This document shows positions 12,431 through 22,665 of a stretch of 64,000 nt of DNA, in pieces. The notes under the pieces were generated by a model, which saw nothing but the letters and a program-made list of their open reading frames with translations, was not told the DNA's origin and did not search any database. The DNA is from Symbiodinium natans (taxonomy: Eukaryota > Sar > Dinophyceae > Suessiales > Symbiodiniaceae), in assembly GCA_905221605.1 (NCBI GenBank), contig CAJNDS010000783.1, positions 1 through 64,000 on the forward strand. The letters run 5' to 3'. The stretch's first letter is position 1. Each line of letters opens with the position of its first letter. Both the position numbers and the translations under genes were made by a program.

Positions 12431-14769
12431 TATGGATCCGAGTGCCACGATGCAACGAAGCATCCAAGAGTTGGAAGGCATGCGCCAGGGGGCGAGACGC
12501 AGGAGACTGATACTGTTGGAGGCCAACGCCGCGCAGCACGGCATAGAGCTTCCACAGGATCTCCGAGAGGAGCTCCAGGCAACGTATGCCAAGGCGGAGT
12601 CCACTGGAGGGGACGAGATGGATCTGGATTTGGATTCGGCAAGGGTGCCTTCGACCTCATCTCCTTCGATGGAGTACGTCATGGAAGAGACGGAAGCGGC
12701 GGAGGCACCGTCGTCCCACACTGGGGTGAGGGAATTCCAAACGGATCCTTCGATGTCAGAGGCTCCAGCCAAGGGACCTGCCATGGTGCAGATGAAGCCG
12801 ACGGAAGATCAAATCCAAGGAAAAAGCCAAGGCCGTGAGACCGGTGCGGAACTTGCTGCCGGACCATGTGGATCAGTCGACCATGGGGGTCGATCCTCGG
12901 GAGCCCTCCCCCCGCCGGCATCGTCAGCGCCAGCACGGAGGGGAAAACGGCGCTGGGCGTCGGCAGGCTGGATGACGTGGGTGCCGGTGACGCTGTTTTG
13001 TCTCCTGTGCCAGAAATGTCACCGAAGCCCACTTGATGAGCGAGCCACACGAAGCCAACATGCAGGGCTTCACGCAAACCATCTCCAAGAAGGGCCTCCA
13101 CGTGACACAGAACCCGGTGGATTGGGGCACATGGGAGCAAGCTCTTGCCGAACCAGAGCAGCTGGAACTTGGAGTGACAGAGGGCAAGGCTCGCTCAGTG
13201 GTCACGCTGGGACCGAGCGAGTTTCCTCAGCCGAACCCGAAGGAAACAACCGCGGCAGCACCGGCGAGCCCAAGGACAATGGTGGTGGAGATAGACGAGT
13301 CCGACGAGGATTGGGAAGAATGGAGGCCGACCACAGGGGTTCCAGCTCCAACGACTCCAGCACATCCGGAGCATCCCCCTATCTCCATGACGCAGCCGCC
13401 GGGGAACCGGTCAGCCCGACAGCAGTGTGCACGGAACACCGCCGGGGCCTCGAGCCCAGGCATGCGAAGAGCACTCTCCGAGTGACACCTCCCTGGCGGG
13501 AATCACTTTCCAACCTGGACTATCATGGTCCGCATCTGCAGCTGCATCTGAGCACACCAGGCCGCACCTCAGAAGGGCTGCAAGCCCTCGGACCTTTGAG
13601 GGAGAGCTTCCTGCGGATGCAGGTGAAGGACCATGCCCAACTGCCGTCAGCTTGACACCCCCGAAAGCCGCCAGCGACCTCTCCAGCACGGTGATGAGGA
13701 TGGCAGAAACGATGGAAACAGGAGCAGCGGGAACATTGGCACCGGCAGGAAGGCCATTCACCCAATGAGCCTTCGCGCTCAGCTCGAGGCGGGGATTCTC
13801 ACGGGCCAACAATACGAGGACCGGCGCCGAGCAAGGTCGCAGGACATACAGGCTGCGAGGTCGGTCGCGCCAAGGCTGGCGCTCCCGATACCTCCGCCAC
13901 CTCCAGTTCCGCGGCCCGAACGCATGCCCGAAACCCCAATTCGTGGAGTGGCGCGCCGTCGCCTGCATTCATGGAACCTATCAGGCGCCGCCGAGATCGC
14001 CAAGAGCGCGATCGTTCTCGCTTTCCGTCTCCCTGAAAGGGAACGGAGAAGCCCAACCCAATCCTTGCAGCTTTGTCCCAAGACGAGAGAAAAGAGCCCG
14101 ATACGCGACAGCCACAACAGCAGTTTGCAGGGACACGTATCATACATGTCTGACTGTGAGTTTTGCCAGCGCACTAGAGGGACCACTCCAGCTCGAAAGC
14201 GTAGCGACCTGAACCCGAGAGAGTTTCAGCTTGACCAGTGCTTCTTTCGCAAGCTTATTCATCGTACTGGTTCATACCATGAGCTTTGCGATTGTAGTTT
14301 GCTTTAGATCTGAGGGAGAGAGCGCAGCAACAACAGCAGCATTTGCATCCCTGGGTCAGGCACTTTGGTGTGAACCGCATTTCATGTCTGATGCAGAGGG
14401 ACTCACGAAGAACATCGCAGCGAGGCTCGCTGATTTGTGAGGGTACTGAGGACAGCTTTGCACCCGAAAGGCATGCACCAGCAGCAAAACGAGCCATTAG
14501 GACCCTGAAAAGGAATCGTAGCAACACATGAGCTTGAGTTGCGTGAACATGGCGTTGTTTTTGGATGGTGAGTGTGCGGATGTTTTCGATCTTTTGTTTC
14601 AAGACGCAGCACACACGCACAACAGGTTTTCAGTTTCTGTAGGGTCGACCATGACACCCATGCAGAAGATCCGCGGAGATCGCGTGCGACCGCAAGTCAC
14701 GTATCCGTCGGTGCGGTAGCATACGCTAAGATAACGCGGGCTAGAAGACCTGACGCGGATGCCTAGTAT
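12431..14769 (+). pseudogene. Decayed non-integrase segment occupying the integrase position
   Basis: Where a copia integrase should lie, the coding signal wanders among frames. MDPSATMQRSIQELEGMRQG starts at 12432; MQGFTQTISKKGLHVTQNP lies in another frame near 13060; MSLRAQLEAGILTGQQYEDRR lies in a third near 13765. The pieces are Pro/Ser/Glu-rich, and no HHCC zinc site or DDE core was found. It may be a captured host transcript or an insertion that replaced the integrase and then decayed. Function not recognised. Confidence 0.45.
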
Positions 14770-15629
14770 GCTCGAGGGATCTACTTGGGACCAGTGCTTG
14801 GAGCACAGGTCATGCCATGGAAATCCGCTTGGATAGTGGGGAGATGAAACGGGTGATCGCGCCCGGACTCAAATTGCTCTACCCGTTGCGTTTTGACGCA
14901 AATCTTCTGCCCGGTGCAAAGGCCTGAGATGGCTTCGTGCCCCCCCCTGAAGCACCGAAGACCAAAGAGCTGTTTCTCCCATATGTTCCAGGTGGAGGTC
15001 CTCCCATAGACTGGGTGAGACAACAGGGTGTTACACCCAAGTGCCCCGGATGCCAGGAAGGCGTCAGCTCGAGCAGGCATTCCCAAAAGTGTGTGAAAAG
15101 ATACCAAAAATGGTTGCGTGATTCCATCGATGATGCTCTGGAGGCATTAGATGAAGGACCGAAGGTCGACCGAAGACCTGAGGAGCTAATTGGAGAAGAC
15201 CCATACGATGATGACGAGCAAATGAAGCCGAACAAGCGAACACGCTTTGGAGGAGAGGAGGTCCGAGCGTTTGATCCTGAGCAAGCAGGAGTCGGAGACC
15301 TAGAGATCCCGGAGATGTCAGTGCCGGATGCTGACTGGAATGTGTCCGAGTACCAGCCGTCCGAGGCTGAGGATGACGATATGGGAGAAGCTCCAGAGAT
15401 GGGAGACGCTCCAGAGCATCCCCAGATATTCCATGAGGGGGTCCCAGTCCGATACCTGGAGGAATTGCTCGAGAACGCCCACTACACACCACAACCACTC
15501 TCTTGTTGTGACCACTACGACGTCGAAGCAGCATGTCACCTACTGGTTGGTCGGTCGAGCGTGGAGAAGTTCCCATATGTTTGCTTGAACACAACAGCAC
15601 CACAAGCAACAACAGTCGGTCGAGCGTGA
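14770..15629 (+). CDS. Copia element 1 integrase tail and integrase-RT linker
   Basis: GIYLGPVLGAQVMPW, read from about 14777, resembles the GxFLG end of a copia integrase. An open frame from 14937 then contains PPIDWVRQQGVTPKCPGCQEG, a Cys/His cluster (CPGC...RHSQKC) and a long acidic stretch (DDALEALDEGPK, EDDDMGEAPEMGDAPEH). Acidic linkers between integrase and RT are usual in copia elements. The frame differs from the RT frame that follows at 15640. Confidence 0.5.
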
Positions 15630-15639
15630 AGCAGTTGAG

Positions 15640-16925
15640 TTGTTGAATCTCCAAGACCACCCTTGTGTATGCTCTTCAGTTAAAGAGAAAAAGGAAGATG
15701 AGTCCGCAGGGACGTACATGAGAATCCAAGACAGGACTCTCTGGGTGAATCGACCTAGAGCCAGCTACGATGACCTGGAAGGTTTTCAGCTGGATCCTGA
15801 AGAGACATGGCAAGGAATCAAGAAAGAGGTGAATGCGCTCGATAGTCTGAAAGTTGGTTATGCAAGATCAAAGAGCGAGATAGATGAGTACCGCAAAGCC
15901 AACCCAAACTGTCGGACGGTCAAGTCCCGATGGGTCCTCACTCAGAAGGCCCCAGGACTAGTCCGAGCAAGGATAGTCGCTAAGGATTTTGGTCATGGCC
16001 GACCATCCGCACTCGATTTGGGGTTGAGTTCTAATACTGCGTCGGTGGAAGCCCTCAAGATCGTCCTTGCACGGGCGGCGAAGGGAAAGATGCGGGCTTA
16101 CGGCCTCGACATCTCCACCGCGTTCCTCTTTGCGCAGGTAGTGGAACCCACCATTATCGAGTTGCCAAGTACATTCGCGCTCGAGAGCGGCGAAACCGCG
16201 TACTTGATACTAGAGAAAGCGCTCTACGGTTTGCGTTCCGCCAGCCTTAGCTGGCAGCGACACCTGAACAGGATCGTATCTGCACTAGGCTTACAAGCGA
16301 GTCCGCTTGAACCGACGCTTTTCAGCGGATGGGTCAACCTTGAATCCGGATGGGAGTATATCATCATGTTAGCGTACGTGGATGATTTGCTCATTGTGTC
16401 CTCTACCGAAAAAGGGTTCGAGTACGTCCACGAAGCCCTGAGTTCAGTCTTGAAAGTCAAAGTGACAGGGAGGCTGATCGAAGATGGGCAGATGGAATTC
16501 CTCGGCCGTTTAATCCGTTGGGATGGACGACAAATCATGCTTGGGGTGAAGCCTGAGTATGTGAAGTCGGTCTTTACATCTTTCGGATGGGACATATCCA
16601 CCGCGAAAGCATCCTTGACGACACCCGACATCAGGAGTATGTACGATGAGGAGAGTGTTGAAGAGCCTTCGAAGGAGCTGTCGAGTGAGGCCGCCTCACG
16701 ATTCCGAAGTTGCCTAGGGAAGATAGGATGGCTCTGTCAAACTCGCTCAGATATAACGTATTTTCACTCCATGTTGTCACGCGGACAAAGCATGCCACGG
16801 CAAGTGCATGAAGATGCACTTCGCAAGTTCCTGCGATGGTTAGCAGCGTTTCCGCTGTTAGATCAAATCTTCCCGCTCGGAGATGGCAAGACCAATGAGG
16901 GGGAGAATGCCAGCCTGGTAGCTAT
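15640..16925 (+). CDS. Copia element 1 reverse transcriptase (RVT_2 type)
   Basis: Residues read RWVLTQKAPGLVRARIVAKDFG, then AYGLDISTAFLFAQ with the first catalytic Asp, then LYGLRSASLSWQRHL, and AYVDDLLIVSS at about 16372-16400 with the YVDD polymerase box. FLGRLIRWDG and RSCLGKIGWLCQTRSDITY follow as in Ty1/copia RT connection regions. It copies element RNA to DNA. Near 16910 the frame changes by one base into RNase H, another lesion of this copy. Confidence 0.9.
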
Positions 16926-18170
16926 TGCGACAGCAATTGGGGCAGCGAGATGAGCGTAGCCCGGAAGAGCACCAGTGGCGGAGTGATCTACATCGCAGTG
17001 GACGGTCTGTGGTACTGCATAAAGGGATACAGCCGCCTGCAGAGCGTCGTGGCACTCAGCTCAGCAGAGGCAGAGTTGTTTGCCATCGCCGAGGCAGCAA
17101 AAGAGGTGGCAGGACTTGCGCAATTGACGGCGCATATCTGGGGCACCCTCCAGAAACCCCACCGCGTGTATACCGACAGTGCTTCAGCTAGGCAAATCGC
17201 CAGCATGGAGGGGCTACTCAGGCGCATGCGGCATATAGACTTGAGGTTGTGCTTTATCCAAGACCGTGTCCATAGCGGCGAGTTGGCAGTAGAGGGAGTA
17301 TCCGGAACCGAGAATGTGAGCGATCTTCTCACAAAGAATTTAAATCGCCTCCAAACAGCAAAGCATACCGCAACCCTCGGACTAGAAGATATGACCAGCA
17401 TCGATTTCCGAGAGGTCCCGGCAGTCAGGTCTTGCTTGTTGCTGTCTGGAGTGCTAGATTCGATACTCGGGCCGGACAACCTCGAATATGAAGCTTTCTG
17501 TCGGCTATGCGAACTCGAGACTGAATATTCAACTTTGCTGATCGAGTTTTGCACGAGTTCACGTTCGCATCTGTACCTGCAAGGAAGTGTGCACCAAGTA
17601 TTCGTCTTGCCAATTACTCAAGGGGTTGACGGGACCTCGAATGACACCGTGGAGCGGGTCATGTCTGCAATGAATGTTGCAAGAGAATGGGGGATGAAGG
17701 TTGTTTTCTGGAGCAGCACTCCTTGTACCGGAGGTAGCCCGTACCAACGGCGACACGAAGATCGGCCGGGCTCTCAGGACCATCTACAAGCTTTGTTCAC
17801 GGTGCATCGCAAGCTCTGGCGGAGCTTCTTAGTGATGGTGAACCACCCGCAAGTGGGGGTATGGGTCATAGAATGGCCGCAGCGGTGTGCCTACTGGGGA
17901 TGGGCAAGCACCCGTTCGTTTGCAAAGCAAAGAACCCATTACACTGGCGAAGTGCACGGCTGTGTTTCAGGCTTGGTAGGCAGAGATGGATTACCTATCC
18001 GAAAGATTTGGAAACTGATGTCGAACGATGAACAGTTTGTGCGAACCATGTCAGAAACGTTTGCATGTACCTGCAAGGGAGATCATTCACGAGACTTTGA
18101 TCTCAAAGCAACGCAGCACTATCCGCCAGCTTTCGCGGACGTCACCCTGGAAAGCTTGCGACTGCGATAA
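16914..18170 (+). CDS. Copia element 1 RNase H with methyltransferase-like C-terminal domain
   Basis: RNase H begins at CDSNWGS, with RKSTSGGVIY, SSAEAELFAIAEAAKE, VYTDSASARQ and GTENVSDLLTKNL, to about 17340. The same frame continues ~260 residues, which is unusual. That tail has LIEFCTSSRSHL (resembles SAM-binding motif I), FWSSTPCTGGSPYQ at 17706-17747 (resembles motif IV, catalytic Pro-Cys), WVIEWPQRCAYWGW (resembles motif VI, Glu), a GCVSGLVGRDGLPIRKIW segment, and a Cys/His end (CTCKGDHSRDFD). I infer a cytosine-methyltransferase-like fold. Acquisition of cytosine methyltransferases by dinoflagellate retrotransposons is reported in the literature; identity with those is not shown here. 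A SAM enzyme of other specificity is possible. Confidence 0.65.
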   Translation, partial: PGSYCDSNWGSEMSVARKSTSGGVIYIAVDGLWYCIKGYSRLQSVVALSSAEAELFAIAEAAKEVAGLAQLTAHIWGTLQKPHRVYTDSASARQIASMEGLLRRMRHIDLRLCFIQDRVHSGELAVEGVSGTENVSDLLTKNLNRLQTAKHTATLGLEDMTSIDFREVPAVRSCLLLSGVLDSILGPDNLEYEAFCRLCELETEYSTLLIEFCTSSRSHLYLQGSVHQVFVLPITQGVDGTSNDTVERVMSAMNVAREWGMKVVFWSSTPCTGGSPYQRRHEDRPGSQDHLQALFTVHRKLWRSFLVMVNHPQVGVWVIEWPQRCAYWGWASTRSFAKQRTHYTGEVHGCVSGLVGRDGLPIRKIWKLMSNDEQFVRTMSETFACTCKGDHSRDFDLKATQHYPPAFADVTLESLRLR

Positions 18171-18370
18171 TTTGAGCCCACCCGCCCGCCCTGGCTGACC
18201 CGCCCACCCGCCCAGCCAGGTTACTTTGCGAGAGTCAGTCGACCTCCAGCGGTCTGTAGCAGTGCAGCGGTCTAGGACTGAGGAATGCGCCGGAATCCAT
18301 GGCCCGGCGAGAAGCTTAGTTGGCTTTGCGTGGAGCTTAGTTGACGTGACCAACAGTGAAACTCTTGGTC

Positions 18371-18378
18371 ATGAGGGG
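18371..18378 (+). other. Polypurine tract of copia element 1
   Basis: ATGAGGGGG lies directly before the right LTR start, the expected place for the plus-strand primer. Confidence 0.75.
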
Positions 18379-18914
18379 GAGTTGATATATGTGACCCTCC
18401 TAGTTTCCCAGTTGACACGTGATGTGCACTTGAGTTGTCTGCTATGAGTGTGAAGCATAGGCACGAGGACATGTCAGGCAGTGCAGATTTGTTTTGGCTT
18501 GGTGAGATCTTGTTTTGAGTAGGAAGAACCGTTTTCTGTTCGTTTTCTCGAAACTCGTTTGTCGGAACTCGTTTCCTGTTTGTGACCTGGTATTTGGTGA
18601 CCAGAAGTGACTCAAGCCAGTTTAGGTCTGCACAGAGCTCAGCAGAGCACCTAAGAGGTGCTAGGAACCTACCCACAGTGTTTAGGAGTAGAAGTTCCAT
18701 GGCTGAGTGTTTTCACCTGAAGTACCTTTGTTTTCCCATGTCTGGCAGACAGTGTTTGAAGCTGGAGAGCCGTGCTCGCATTGGCTCAAGACGAGCGGAG
18801 CTCGAGAAGCTGTGAACAGCGCAGTGAAAAGAGTCCGCACTTCGTGCTGTGAGGGTTGAGTGTAGTCTTGACCTGAGGTCCCTTAGGCCCCGTAGCTGTG
18901 CCACGAGTTTCAAC
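18379..18914 (+). repeat. Right LTR of copia element 1
   Basis: 536 bp matching the left LTR apart from point changes, small indels and a ~65-bp segment near 18460-18525 that the left copy lacks. It is followed by GTGGA at 18915-18919, the second copy of the target duplication. Confidence 0.88.
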
Positions 18915-18992
18915 GTGGAGCGCCCCAGGTATGCCCTGCCGTTGCGTGTGCGCAGCGCCGGGCTGCAAGCTTGCCTTTTTGCAGTGGAGTAG

Positions 18993-19447
18993 GGGAGATT
19001 TCTGGGAGAAATCCTACAATTGGTAGCTGACGCCGGAGGTGGAAGAAGAACTAGCAAGATCATCAAAAAAAGACAGACACAAAGATAAAAGCTAAAAAGC
19101 CTCGGCCCTTCGGAGATCCTCCGGGCCTCGGACCAGTTAAGACGGCAATGGTTTTTATACACTTTTCATTCTTTTTACGCTTTTTTCTTTGTTTTCTGTT
19201 TTGATTCTTTATATCTTCTTGTTCGTCTGTTATCATCTTCCACCCCCAATTTGAGCCGGTTCAAGCCTCGGCCCTTCGGAGATCCTCCGGGCCTCGGACC
19301 AGTTAAGACGGCAATGATATTTACATTTTATTCTTAGTTTTATTACCATGATTTATTCCATTCTATCCACTGTAGTATCGGGTTCTTCTGTCTTCTTCCA
19401 CCTCCGGCGTCAGCTACCAATTGCAGGATTTCTCTTAGAAATCTCCC
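18993..19447. mobile_element. Foldback/MITE-like element with ~57-bp inverted arms
   Basis: 18993-19049 and 19391-19447 are inverted copies with few mismatches (core CAATTGGTAGCTGACGCCGG). The ~340-bp interior has no gene. It contains two direct 52-bp copies starting GCCTCGGCCCTTCGGAGATC at 19099-19150 and 19265-19316. No clear target duplication was seen. Probably a non-autonomous DNA element or other foldback sequence. Confidence 0.65.
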
Positions 19448-19567
19448 GGGGGGGGTGGGAAGGGGAGGTTTTGGGGGGGGGTGGCAATTTTACACCAAAT
19501 AACACATCTCTTAAATACCCCCTCCCCCTCCCTCCCCCCCCCCCCCCCCCCCCCCCCTCCCCCCCCT
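19448..19567. repeat. G-run then C-run low-complexity tract
   Basis: Runs of 8-9 G occur at about 19448-19483, and a nearly pure C tract at about 19518-19567. Together they could form G-quadruplex/i-motif or hairpin structures. An open frame through 19989 (phrases DLRDLSQDLRNELAQEYGALL, ALLAWARPIIVHRQEDFPIYL) could be an exon remnant but is not recognised. Confidence 0.8.
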
Positions 19568-20063
19568 TCATCGTGCCTGACCTTCGAGATCTTTCGCAGG
19601 ACTTGAGGAATGAGCTTGCCCAGGAGTACGGGGCGTTACTGGCGATGTTCAGACGTCCGCCTGGACCGCAGCAGAATGCCCTTTTAGCCTGGGCCAGGCC
19701 AATCATTGTGCATCGCCAGGAAGATTTTCCAATTTACCTGTCGCCAAACGAGAATGGCTCGCGGCAAGCATCTTGTGGCACAAAGATGACCTCGAAACTC
19801 TTCTTAATCCTTGATAAACAAGCGACCTATGTTGTCATGACTGGCAACACCAGAGCTTCAGAAGTTGCAAAGCCTCGGCTGCAAATCGCGTCTGATGCCT
19901 GCCGCTGCAGCTGCATTCGAGGCCCCAGATGCGTTCGATGTTGCAGTACGCTCGACGTTGCAATTACATTCGAAGTTGTACAGTCTTGAACATGATTGCA
20001 AAACCCTTGCGGCTTGTGTGTGGGTCTTTGAAGTACAGGGAAATAGCTTGTCTTTTTTGCAGA

Positions 20064-21637
20064 CGGGAGAGACGGGAGAGAGAAAGAGAAGAGAAGAGAG
20101 AAGAAAGGGGAACGAAGAGAGAAGAGAAAGAAGAGAGAGAAAAGAGAGAAGAGAGAGAAGAGAGAGAGGAGACAGAAAGCAAGAGAGAGAAAGAAGGAAA
20201 AGAGAGAGAAAGGAACAGAGAGAAAGGAAGAGAGGGGAAGGAAGAAGAGAAAAGGAAGGAAGAGAGAGGAAGGAAGAGAGAGGAAGCGAGAGAGAGGAAG
20301 GGAGAAAGCGCAAGGGAGAAAGAGGAAGGGAGAAGAAGGGAGAGAGAAGAAGGGAGAGAGAAGAAGGGAGAGAGAAGAAGGGGAGAAGAAAGGAGAGAAA
20401 AGAAGGGAGAAAGAAGAAAGCGAGAGAAGGGAGAGAGAAGAAAGGAGAGAAGGGAGAGAGAAGAAGGGAGAGAGAAGGAGGGAGAGAAAAGAAGGGAAAG
20501 AGAAGAGGGAGAGAGAAGAGAAGAGAGAGAGAAGAGAGAGAAGAGAAAGAAGAAAGAGAAGAGAGCGAAGAGAGAGAGAAGAGAGAGAAGAGAGAGAAGA
20601 GAGAGAAGAGAGAGAAGAGAGAGAAGAGAGAGAAGAGAGAGAAGAGAGAGAAGAGAGAGAAGAGAGAAAAGAGAGAGAGGAGAAAGAAGAGAGAGAAGAA
20701 AGAAGAGAAAAGAGAGAAGAAAGAAGAGAGAAGAGAGAGAAGAGAGAGAAGAGAGAGAAGAGAGAGAAGAGAGAGAAGAGAAGGAAGAGAGAGAAGAGAG
20801 AGAAGAGAGAGAAGAGAGAGAAGAAAGAGAAGAGAGAGAAGAGAGAGAAGAGAGAAGAGAAGAGAGAGAAGAGAGAAGACAGAAGAGAGAAGAGAGAAGA
20901 GAGAAGAGAGAAGAGAGAAGAGAGAAGAGAGAAGAGAGAAGAGGGAAGAGGGAAGAGGGAAGAGGGCAGAGGGAAGAGGGAAGAGGGAAGAGGGAAGAGG
21001 GAAGAGGGAAGAGGGAAGAGGGAAGAGGGAAGAGGGAAGAGGGAAGAGGGAAGAGGGAAGAGGGAAGAGGGAAGAGGGAAGAGGGAAGAGGGAAGAGGGA
21101 AGAGGGAAGAGGGAAGAGGGAAGAGGGAAGAGGGAAGAGGGAAGAGGGAAGAGGGAAGAGGGAAGAGGGAAGAGGGAAGAGGGAAGAGGGAAGAGGGAAG
21201 AGGGAAGAGGGAAGAGGGGAAGAGGGAGAGGGAAGAGGGAGAGGGAAGAGGGAAGAGGGAAGAGGGAAGAGGGAAGAGGGAAGAGGAGGAGAGAAGAGGA
21301 GAGAGAAAGAGAGGAGAGAGAGAGGAGAGGAGAGGAGAGAGGAGAGGAGAGAGGAGAGAGGAGAGAGGAAGAGGAGGGAGAAGGGAGGAGGAAGAGAGAG
21401 AGAGAGGAGAGAGGAGAGAGGAGAGAGAGAGGAGGAGCAGAGAGAGAGAGGAGAGAGGAGAGAGGAGAGAGGAGAGAGGAGAGAGGAGAGAGGAGAGAGG
21501 AGAGAGGAGAGGAGAGAGGAGAGGGGAGAGGGGAGAGAGGAGAGGAGAGAGGAGAGAGGAGAGGGGAGAGAGGAGAGAAGAGAGCAGAAAGAAGAGTACA
21601 GAAGAGAAGAGAAGGGGAGAGGAGAGAAGAGAATAAA
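20064..21637. repeat. 1.57-kb purine-strand (GA-rich) array
   Basis: The plus strand is almost only A and G. Units move from AGAGAGAAG types to a regular heptamer (GGGAAGA)n at about 20935-21290, then GGAGAGA types. All six frames are open (Arg/Glu/Lys on plus, Ser/Leu/Pro/Phe on minus); these are not genes. Confidence 0.97.
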
Positions 21638-21680
21638 CGAGGAAGACTCTCGGAAATGCTTTGCACATGTTTCCCCAATA

Positions 21681-21707
21681 CCCCCCCCCCCCCCCCCCCC
21701 CCCCCCC
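21681..21707. repeat. 27-bp poly-C run
   Basis: Uninterrupted C run just after the purine array; its real length may be uncertain in assembly. The following ~340 bp hold no recognised gene. Confidence 0.95.
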
Positions 21708-22046
21708 AAATGCTCCACAATGTTCCAAAATGTTGCAAAATGCACCAAAAAATGATTTCCAAATGTTCCAAGAAATGTTCCCAACATGCTTCCAAATCCT
21801 TCAGAATCTTGTCGGGTCTGTGTGTCTTTGCATAAGTCCTGCTCATGGGTGCAGGAACGGCACAGAATCTCGGCCCAAGGAGCAAGGTCCTGCTCCTTGA
21901 GGGTCACGGAGGACGCTTTCGTTCGCATGCACCTTGGCTCAGCTGAGTGCACTACCCCTGCCGAGAGTTCTACAGGGCTTACAGGGCGATTGGATCAGTC
22001 ACCCTGAGAGATCCGATGAGATGTCCTATATGGTATCCTATGAAGG

Positions 22047-22076
22047 GTTCAGGGTTTAGGGTTTAGGGTTTAGGGT
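22047..22076. repeat. TTTAGGG telomere-like tract
   Basis: Three to four TTTAGGG units with one TTCAGGG variant, directly adjoining the 216-bp duplicated segment that also occurs at 47802. Confidence 0.85.
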
Positions 22077-22291
22077 ACGGGGGGCAACCAAAGGGGGACA
22101 GGAAACGAAACAGTCAACCCCAGAAGAAGCCCTTGTTTCCCCTGGACCAACCAACAACAAACCAACCCAAAACACCAAGCACCCTTTCTTCACTAGGCGC
22201 ATGGCGATCTTGAGCCAAAAATGATACCGGGTACATTGACCCTTGAGCCTTTTACACCAACTCTTTTCCTTAATACAAACTGCAGCTCCGC
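22076..22291. repeat. 216-bp duplicate of the gene-B leader segment
   Basis: Nearly identical to 47802-48019; the only clear difference noted is a 2-bp deletion near 22205. It carries spliced-leader-like relics on the minus strand. At the other copy this is the segment upstream of the CCCH protein B. Here the adjacent gene on that side is absent and a TTTAGGG tract takes its place, so this is a detached leader fragment. Confidence 0.9.
22209..22231 (-). other. Spliced-leader relic (copy 1)
   Basis: Read on the minus strand this is CCGGTATCATTTTTGGCTCAAG, close to the dinoflagellate spliced leader, whose 3' part is CATTTTGGCTCAAG. A second GGCTCAAG lies 11 bp upstream (22242-22249), as in copies that passed through trans-splicing twice. 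Confidence 0.6.
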
Positions 22292-22665
22292 GCTCCCCCT
22301 GTCCTAGGATTTCCTAGGACACAAACTGGAGGTGCAGACTTTTGGCCAAAAACTGCCATTAAGGCAGCAGCCAGCTGCTTGGAATGCAAGTTGTGGTTTT
22401 ACGTCATCCAGGACGAATTTATAGCACATTGGCTAAACACCTTTTACTATAGAGAATCTTTTTACCACCATGATTCTCTTGTCATTGAAGACTCTCAGCC
22501 TTCTTCACCACGAACCGTGGTCTTCGCTACGCAAACAGCTGTACACTCTCTACTATCAGGGATTTCCATACCCTTAATAGTAACCACCATACTTCCAGCA
22601 CGTTGGCTGTTCCAGCGCACTTGTCTTCAGAGAGAAAAACCCATTCCCTCATCAATACCATCCAG

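Larger units (their letters stand above)
9019..18914 (+). mobile_element. Ty1/copia-type LTR retrotransposon 1, defective
   Basis: A 9.9-kb element flanked by a perfect 5-bp duplication GTGGA (9014-9018 and 18915-18919). Two LTRs begin GAGTTGATATATG and end GAGTTTCAAC. A primer-binding site lies one base after the left LTR, and a polypurine tract lies directly before the right LTR. The order gag - protease - (integrase lost) - RT - RNase H is that of Ty1/copia. An extra C-terminal domain follows RNase H. Several frame changes and an absent integrase core mean this copy cannot move by itself. LTR divergence, including a ~65-bp indel, shows it is not a very recent insertion. Confidence 0.9.

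Noticed and set aside
18770-18792. GCATTGGCTCAAG in the right LTR as a spliced-leader relic
   Set aside because: The left LTR has GCATTGCCCAAG at the same place, so the likeness arose by point change within the LTR.
19827-21952. Six overlapping frames of 600-675 residues rich in Arg/Glu or Ser/Leu/Pro
   Set aside because: Artefacts of the purine-only strand, which lacks stop codons in all frames.
22047-22076. TTTAGGG tract as a true telomere
   Set aside because: Short, interstitial, and flanked by unique sequence on both sides, as are all such tracts here.
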